From NCBI RefSeq assembly GCF_000383415.1, contig NZ_KB911259.1, positions 213,007 to 277,006 of the forward strand: a stretch of 64,000 bases of DNA, given 5' to 3'. Both the position numbers and the translations under genes were made by a program. Each line of letters begins with the position of its first letter. Within the stretch, counting starts at the first letter, position 1. The DNA is from Hyphomicrobium zavarzinii ATCC 27496 (lineage in GTDB: Bacteria > Pseudomonadota > Alphaproteobacteria > Rhizobiales > Hyphomicrobiaceae). Shown here in pieces: positions 60,109-64,000 of the stretch. The notes beneath the pieces are model-generated. The model saw only the letters and a list, made by a program, of their open reading frames with translations. It did not search any database and had not been told where the DNA came from.

Positions 60109-61245
60109 TCAGGTGCCGGTAGGAGCGACCACGGACGTCATGAGATCGCTGTTCCAATCTCCGGTGACGGTGAAGTGTGCCGCCGCCCCGAGTTCGAACG
60201 CTTCGATCAGGTTGTGGTTCACGTAGGCGTAGATGCCAGGCTGCTCGAAGGTATACAAAGCTGCACCCGCCGTTCCGCCGGGAATGAACCAGGTCTCCTG
60301 ATCGACATCCGGCGGATTGCGGAACTTGCCGGTTGCCCAGACATAGTCACCATGTCCGCCGATGAGATGCGGACGCGTGTCGCGGTTGGCCTGCGAGTGC
60401 ACGATCAACACCCGCTCGCCGACCGCCGCCTTGAGCGCATTCTCGCCCGTGAGAGCACCGACCGCGCCGTTGAACACGATGTGGCTCGGCGTGAGGGTAC
60501 GCATGACCTCGAGCACATCCGGATAGGCATCGCCCGCAGTCTTGTACTTCTTGTACTCGCCGTTCTCATCCTTCGGCACGTAGAAATCCTGCTCGCCGAC
60601 ATAATAGACGCGGTCGTAGGTGAGCTCCTTGCCGTGGCCGTCCGTCAGGCCCTCGCGCGGAAGAACCATGATGGCGCCGTTCATGCCGGACGTGACATGC
60701 CAAGGCACCATGCCCGGAGGAGCGCAATGGTAGACGAACACGCCTGCCTTCGTGGCCTTGAAGCGGAGCACCGTCTTCTCGCCGGGGTTGACGATGGTCA
60801 AACCGCCGCCGCCCAACGCGCCCGTTGCGGAGTGGAAGTCGATGTTGTGCTGGAGCGTGTTGGTCGGAGGATTGACGAGCGTGAGTTCCACGTAGTCGTC
60901 CTGGTGAACGACAATCATGGGGCCAGGAACGGAACCGTCGAATGTCATGGCGTGGACCTCAGCGCCATTGTCGTCGACGACGATCTTCTTCTCCTGAATG
61001 GTGAGCGTCACCTCGATGATCTTCGGGCCGCCCTGGGCCTTCTGCGTATGCTTGTGAACGAACGGCGGCTTCACCAGCTCGATCTTCTCGCGCGGCAGCT
61101 TGGAAATATCGACGGGAGACGCTTTCGCATTCGCAGCCGCATTCTCAGCCAACGTGGGCGTTGCGGTGAGCATAGGCGCCAAAGCGCCGACAAACGCCGA
61201 GCTCGCCAGCATTGTGCGGCGCGTCATGTTGTATTGCTCAGACAT
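60109..61245 (-). CDS. nirK: copper-containing nitrite reductase
   Basis: Reduces nitrite to NO in the periplasm. It has 378 residues. A twin-arginine-like signal ([13 protein letters not shown]) ends near ALAEN. Type 1 copper ligands are His133, Cys174, His183 and Met188; type 2 ligands are His138, His173 and His344. Asp136 and His255 match the catalytic pair. Motifs: [39 protein letters not shown] and [17 protein letters not shown] at 61245 has GGGAG upstream, and a strong regulatory site lies ahead. Confidence 0.97.
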   Translation of the reverse strand: MSEQYNMTRRTMLASSAFVGALAPMLTATPTLAENAAANAKASPVDISKLPREKIELVKPPFVHKHTQKAQGGPKIIEVTLTIQEKKIVVDDNGAEVHAMTFDGSVPGPMIVVHQDDYVELTLVNPPTNTLQHNIDFHSATGALGGGGLTIVNPGEKTVLRFKATKAGVFVYHCAPPGMVPWHVTSGMNGAIMVLPREGLTDGHGKELTYDRVYYVGEQDFYVPKDENGEYKKYKTAGDAYPDVLEVMRTLTPSHIVFNGAVGALTGENALKAAVGERVLIVHSQANRDTRPHLIGGHGDYVWATGKFRNPPDVDQETWFIPGGTAGAALYTFEQPGIYAYVNHNLIEAFELGAAAHFTVTGDWNSDLMTSVVAPTGT

Positions 61246-61296
61246 CGTTTTCTCCCTTTTCAAAAGGATTGAGCGCACTACGCCCGATCTCCTTTT

Positions 61297-61338
61297 TTTG
61301 TAGGAGCATTCGCGTCATTCTCTTTGCGATGGCGCAAA
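61297..61338 (-). promoter_or_regulatory. nirK promoter with NnrR-type box
   Basis: A perfect inverted repeat TTTGCG-ATGG-CGCAAA at 61323-61338. On the minus strand, TACAAA at 61297-61302 is a fair -10. The predicted start is about 61290, so the box centre is near -40.5, the position of class II activators. The leader would be 45 bases. Confidence 0.75.
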
Positions 61339-61439
61339 CAGCGATCGCGCAACGATGCGTCATTTTCGCAGGAACCAAGACGGGCTGCGGCGGCCTGCCT
61401 CAGCCTACTGACAACGAGCGCTCGAATGCTCGCGTTGCG

Positions 61440-61766
61440 CTACTTCTCGTTAACGTTCAGCGTGCCCGTCATGTTCGGATGAACTCGGCAGAAGTAGCCC
61501 AATACGCCCGCCTGCTTCACCACCAGCCGCCCACGGCTTCCGGCGGGAAGCGCCAAGTCCCAGGCGCCGTTGCTCGCGGTCGCCGTGTGATCGATGAAAT
61601 CAACGTTCACCCACTCGATCGTGTCGCCCACGCGCGCGCTGACCTCGGCGGGAACGAACGCAAGATCCGTGATCTTCACCACGATAGTCTCGCCAGCTTT
61701 CGCGCTGGCCACATGGGCCAGCGCGACGAGAACGAATGAAAGAACGGAGAAACCGGATGCGCGCAT
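61440..61766 (-). CDS. small cupredoxin-like periplasmic protein
   Basis: A 108-residue protein with a signal peptide (about 1-24, ending SAKAG). The plastocyanin/amicyanin fold has copper ligands His60 (FIDHTATA), Cys93, His96 and Met99 (YFCRVHPNMTG). It may donate electrons to NirK; inference from adjacency. It starts 10 bases after the DUF4142 stop, so the two are an operon. Confidence 0.9.
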   Translation of the reverse strand: MRASGFSVLSFVLVALAHVASAKAGETIVVKITDLAFVPAEVSARVGDTIEWVNVDFIDHTATASNGAWDLALPAGSRGRLVVKQAGVLGYFCRVHPNMTGTLNVNEK

Positions 61767-61776
61767 GGTCTCGGCC

Positions 61777-62307
61777 TCACTTCAACGAGCCGGCAAGATG
61801 CTCGGCGTGCTTCAGGTGGCCCTGAAAGATCTTCAGGCCCGTCTCCAGCAGGCTCTTCAGCTCGCCGTTGTCGGAAGACGGGATCAGCGTCGTCTCGAGC
61901 GCCCCGTTCACCGCCTTGTGGTAGGCAACCTCGTTTTCGACATACGCCTTGTCGAACGCCGCGCCGGAAAGCGTCGCGAGATGAGCGCGCTTCTCGTCCG
62001 CGTCCTTCACCAGGCTCTTGCTGGTGTCGTTGTCCTCGGGCGAGACGTTGAGCTTCTTCACGAGCGCCAGCGCCTTGTCGTTGACGGCCTTGTGGTCGCG
62101 CACCATGTCGTCCGCGAACGCACGCACCGTCTTGCTCTGACTTTTTTCGAGCGCGAGTTCGGCCGCCTTGATGTCGAGATCGCCCGCCGTATAGGCGATA
62201 TGCGCGATCTGGGCGTCCGATGGACCGGCACCCGCGGCAAACGCGAGACCGCCGGGAACCGTCAGCAAAACCGCCGCGATTGCATAAAGTGCTTTGGGAT
62301 GACGCAT
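61777..62307 (-). CDS. DUF4142 protein
   Basis: A 176-residue secreted protein with a signal peptide (about 1-25). The ferritin-like DUF4142 helical fold shows DAQIAHIAYTAGDLDIKAAE, VRAFADDMVRDHKAVNDKAL and KAYVENEVAYHKAVNGALET. The family's role is unclear. ATG has GGAGGTCATCAG upstream. It is 86 bases downstream of the ECF sigma gene and linked to the cupredoxin gene, forming a repeating ECF-DUF4142-cupredoxin unit. Confidence 0.88.
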   Translation of the reverse strand: MRHPKALYAIAAVLLTVPGGLAFAAGAGPSDAQIAHIAYTAGDLDIKAAELALEKSQSKTVRAFADDMVRDHKAVNDKALALVKKLNVSPEDNDTSKSLVKDADEKRAHLATLSGAAFDKAYVENEVAYHKAVNGALETTLIPSSDNGELKSLLETGLKIFQGHLKHAEHLAGSLK

Positions 62308-62392
62308 CTGATGACCTCCATGTTGTGAGCCCTCTGGCTCCTGTTCACACGGAGATTTGGATGCACCTCGACGATGGAGGTTCCCGCTGCCC

Positions 62393-63082
62393 TCACGACG
62401 AGAGTTCGAGACGCGCCATCACCGCGTCGGTAATTCTCTCGCAGCGCGCCCCATCGAACGGAAACACGTCGCTCAGCATGGCGCCCAAGTGATCGGCCAG
62501 CATATCCTTGAGAAGACGCCGCGCCCGATGCAGGCGCGTCTTCACGGTCTCAGGCCGCAAGCCCAGCAGCTCCGCCGTCTCGTCCACGCTCATATCCTCG
62601 ATAGCGCGCGCAACGAGCACCATCCGGAAATCATCGGGCAACGCATCGATCGCCTTTTCAAGAAGGTGGCAGAGTTCACGTTGAGCCATGGTGCGCTCCG
62701 GATCGGAAGGTTGCCCGCCGGATAACGGAAAAGGAATGACCTGAGCTTCGCGAAGCTCCGGAAGGTTCCCGTCCGGCAACGGCGTATCGGTGCGCCGGCG
62801 AAGGCGCTGGAGCGCCTCGTTGAGCACGATGCGCGTGAGCCAGGTGGCAAGCGTAGACTCGCCGCGAAAACGGTCGAGCGCCGAGAACGCGCGCAGGTAC
62901 GCCTCCTGCAGCACGTCCTCCGCCTCCCCGTCGTCCCGCACGATGCTGCGCGCCGTTCGATAGAGCCGGCGATTGTGCGTCTGGATGATCTCACGCACCG
63001 CACGCGCGTCCTTCCTCAGGGCACGCTGCACAAGGTCCCACTCCGGAGAGTTGGGAGCGTCCTCGACTTGCAGATGGACCAT
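62393..63082 (-). CDS. ECF-type sigma factor
   Basis: A 229-residue RNA polymerase sigma factor. Region 2 includes IVRDDGEAEDVLQEAYLRAF (about 48-67) with RFRGESTLATWLTRIVLNEA. Region 4 has ALPDDFRMVLVARAIEDMSV and ETAELLGLRPETVKTRLHRA. The C-terminal tail (about 195-229) with FDGARCERITDAVMARLEL is an extension seen in some rhizobial ECF factors. No anti-sigma gene is adjacent. ATG has GGAGG upstream. Confidence 0.92.
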   Translation of the reverse strand: MVHLQVEDAPNSPEWDLVQRALRKDARAVREIIQTHNRRLYRTARSIVRDDGEAEDVLQEAYLRAFSALDRFRGESTLATWLTRIVLNEALQRLRRRTDTPLPDGNLPELREAQVIPFPLSGGQPSDPERTMAQRELCHLLEKAIDALPDDFRMVLVARAIEDMSVDETAELLGLRPETVKTRLHRARRLLKDMLADHLGAMLSDVFPFDGARCERITDAVMARLELSS

Positions 63083-63177
63083 GGCGAAACCTCCGGGGCA
63101 ACGAGCCGCCTGCGTCCTTGGATGCCACGATCCGGATTCGGTTCCCGAAGCCGTCTAGCGGCCGGATAAAAATGAGC

Positions 63178-63576
63178 CTAGCGGCCCATGTTTTCGAGCA
63201 CCGCCTTGAGAACCACGGCATTGTTGTGGTCCTCGTCGCGGGCGGCGAACAGCAGCGTCACCACCCCGAGATCGCGCCAGACCTTGAGCACGTTCAACAA
63301 CTCGGCATTACCGCGAAGCTCCTCGCGATACCGGCGCTCGAACTCCTCCCAGCGCCTCGGATCATGCCCGAACCAGCGCCTCAGTTCGGCGCTCGGGGCA
63401 ATGTCTTTCAGCCAGATGTCGACCTTGGCGCGCTCCTTTTGCAGGCCCCGCGGCCAGAGCCTATCCACCAGCACCCTGACCCCGTCGCTCTCCTGTGGCT
63501 CGGCATAGGCGCGCTTGAGGCGAACACGGCTGGTTTGGACCTTTGAGGCAGCATCCGGGGAAGCGGTCACGCGCAT
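63178..63576 (-). CDS. DUF488 family protein
   Basis: A 132-residue protein of the DUF488 family (YeaO-like). Motifs VRLKRAYAEPQESDGVRVLV, DRLWPRGLQKERAKVDIWLK, APSAELRRWFGHDPRRWEEF and VTLLFAARDEDHNNAVVLKA are all present. Function unknown; homologues are often linked with nitrite or NO stress genes. ATG at 63576 has GGAGA upstream; an earlier ATG at 63630 would run through the NsrR-like site and is unlikely. Confidence 0.9.
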   Translation of the reverse strand: MRVTASPDAASKVQTSRVRLKRAYAEPQESDGVRVLVDRLWPRGLQKERAKVDIWLKDIAPSAELRRWFGHDPRRWEEFERRYREELRGNAELLNVLKVWRDLGVVTLLFAARDEDHNNAVVLKAVLENMGR

Positions 63577-63590
63577 ATCAAATCTCCGAT

Positions 63591-63613
63591 AAGATGTATG
63601 CAACGGTTGTCTT
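63591..63613. promoter_or_regulatory. NsrR-like operator, weaker copy
   Basis: AAGATGTATGC, one base, then ACGGTTGTCTT: the 11-1-11 NsrR layout, with a good first half and a partial second half. It covers the -35 of the P460 promoter and lies 15-37 bases upstream of the DUF488 start codon. Confidence 0.6.
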
Positions 63614-63635
63614 TGCGGGGTGCGAGCCATAAGAT
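63607..63635 (+). promoter_or_regulatory. promoter of the cytochrome P460-like gene
   Basis: TTGTCT, exactly 17 bases, then TAAGAT. The predicted start is near 63642, about 103 bases upstream of the ATG. The -35 lies inside one NsrR-like site and the -10 inside the other. Confidence 0.6.
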
Positions 63636-63653
63636 GTATAAGTAATGCATCTT
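63631..63653. promoter_or_regulatory. NsrR-like operator, strong copy
   Basis: AAGATGTATAA, one base, then TAATGCATCTT. It matches the known NsrR pattern (AAGATGYATTT and its complement) at most positions on both halves. The centre is 40 bp from the other copy, so both would face the same side of the helix. Confidence 0.75.
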
Positions 63654-63654
63654 A

Positions 63655-63670
63655 ATCACAGACCTGTGAT
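63655..63670. promoter_or_regulatory. perfect 16-bp inverted repeat next to the operator
   Basis: ATCACAG-AC-CTGTGAT follows the strong operator by one base, just downstream of the predicted transcript start. It could be a second regulator's site or a leader hairpin. Confidence 0.5.
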
Positions 63671-63744
63671 CGTGCAACGCCACGTCTCGCAAGCAACGCG
63701 TCGCGGCGCGAACCGAGAGAACAAAAGACCTGGGAGGAAACTAA

Positions 63745-64000
63745 ATGTCTCGACTAGCTACGCTGCTCATACTCGGCCTCGTGGCCGGCACGGCCTACGC
63801 AGCCGACGAGCGCATCTCGTTCCCCGCGGACTACAAGACGAGTTTCACTAACTACCTGAGCCTCGATCGGGTTCAGAACGAGGACCAGATCATTCGCCTC
63901 TTCGCGAACCCCGTTGCACTGGAAGCCGCAGCCGCCGGAAAAGAGCTGCCCAACGGCTCCGTGCTGGTGGGCGAGATCTATGCCGCCAAGAAGGACAAGG
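63745..64000 (+). CDS. cytochrome P460-like protein, C-terminus off the right edge
   Basis: Only the first 85 codons are present. A signal peptide (about 1-19, ending AYA) is followed by ERISFPADYKTSFTNYLSLD, VQNEDQIIRLFANPVALEAA and GKELPNGSVLVGEIYAAKKD, which match the N-terminal domain of cytochrome P460, a c-type heme protein that oxidises hydroxylamine and NO. The heme site would be beyond the window. ATG at 63745 has GGGAGGAA upstream. Confidence 0.85.
   Translation, partial: MSRLATLLILGLVAGTAYAADERISFPADYKTSFTNYLSLDRVQNEDQIIRLFANPVALEAAAAGKELPNGSVLVGEIYAAKKDK

Noticed and set aside
62308-62392. EcfG-type promoter before the DUF4142 gene (GGAAC on the minus strand)
   Set aside because: The -35-like GGAAC is present, but no CGTT is found at the right distance.

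Overview
The window is high-GC chromosomal DNA from an alphaproteobacterium, most likely of the Hyphomicrobiales. A denitrifying, Hyphomicrobium-like organism fits best, but the genus is an inference. The reasons are the Tol-Pal order, the blocks ppiD-trpE | tpiA-secG-pyrG and 6S RNA-fthC, an Omp25/31-type porin, a CC0125/CC1285-type lipoprotein, and a copper nitrite reductase with NirV and an NnrR-like regulator. No tRNA, rRNA, CRISPR array, insertion sequence or prophage was seen.

1-24.7 kb is almost entirely on the minus strand and is envelope and housekeeping. In transcription order it reads ruvC-ruvA-(small membrane gene)-ruvB, a phosphoesterase, ybgC, a beta-carbonic anhydrase overlapping a ynfA-type gene, then tolQ-tolR-tolA-tolB, two tandem 40-44 residue lipoprotein genes, pal, an extra OmpA-domain protein, cpoB, tilS, ftsH, folP, glmM, an outer-membrane barrel protein, a DUF4139 protein and purA (cut by the left edge). 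TolQRAB-Pal-CpoB, with YbgC, is the envelope-constriction machine. Here it is interrupted by palindromic DNA between tolQ and tolR and by extra small genes.

24.8-46.9 kb mixes central metabolism and envelope genes: two small secreted or membrane proteins, a ferric-reductase-like flavocytochrome, gap, a DUF4164 coiled-coil gene, probable 6S RNA, fthC, ymdB-type phosphodiesterase, yebC, class I aldolase, an L,D-transpeptidase, a thiE-like gene, a Sel1-repeat protein, an inositol monophosphatase, trpE, ppiD, tpiA, secG, a lipoprotein and pyrG.

46.9-56.9 kb is accessory. It starts with AT-richer, unrecognised membrane genes, one pair of which looks like a single gene split by a -1 frameshift at a run of seven A. 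A repeat-rich stretch of about 800 bp without genes follows, with a duplicated double hairpin showing compensatory changes. Then come small secreted, PepSY and membrane proteins, an RlmL-like methyltransferase and a proline-rich membrane protein.

57-64 kb is a nitrite/nitric-oxide cluster: DUF2189 membrane protein, Crp/Fnr regulator of NnrR type, nirV, nirK, cupredoxin, DUF4142 protein, ECF sigma factor and DUF488 protein on the minus strand. A cytochrome P460-like gene runs off the right edge on the plus strand. nirK has a perfect TTTGCG-N4-CGCAAA box at an activating distance from a -10 element. The divergent DUF488/P460 region carries two NsrR-like operators 40 bp apart that overlap the -35 and -10 of the P460 promoter. 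These two sites are the strongest regulatory evidence in the window.
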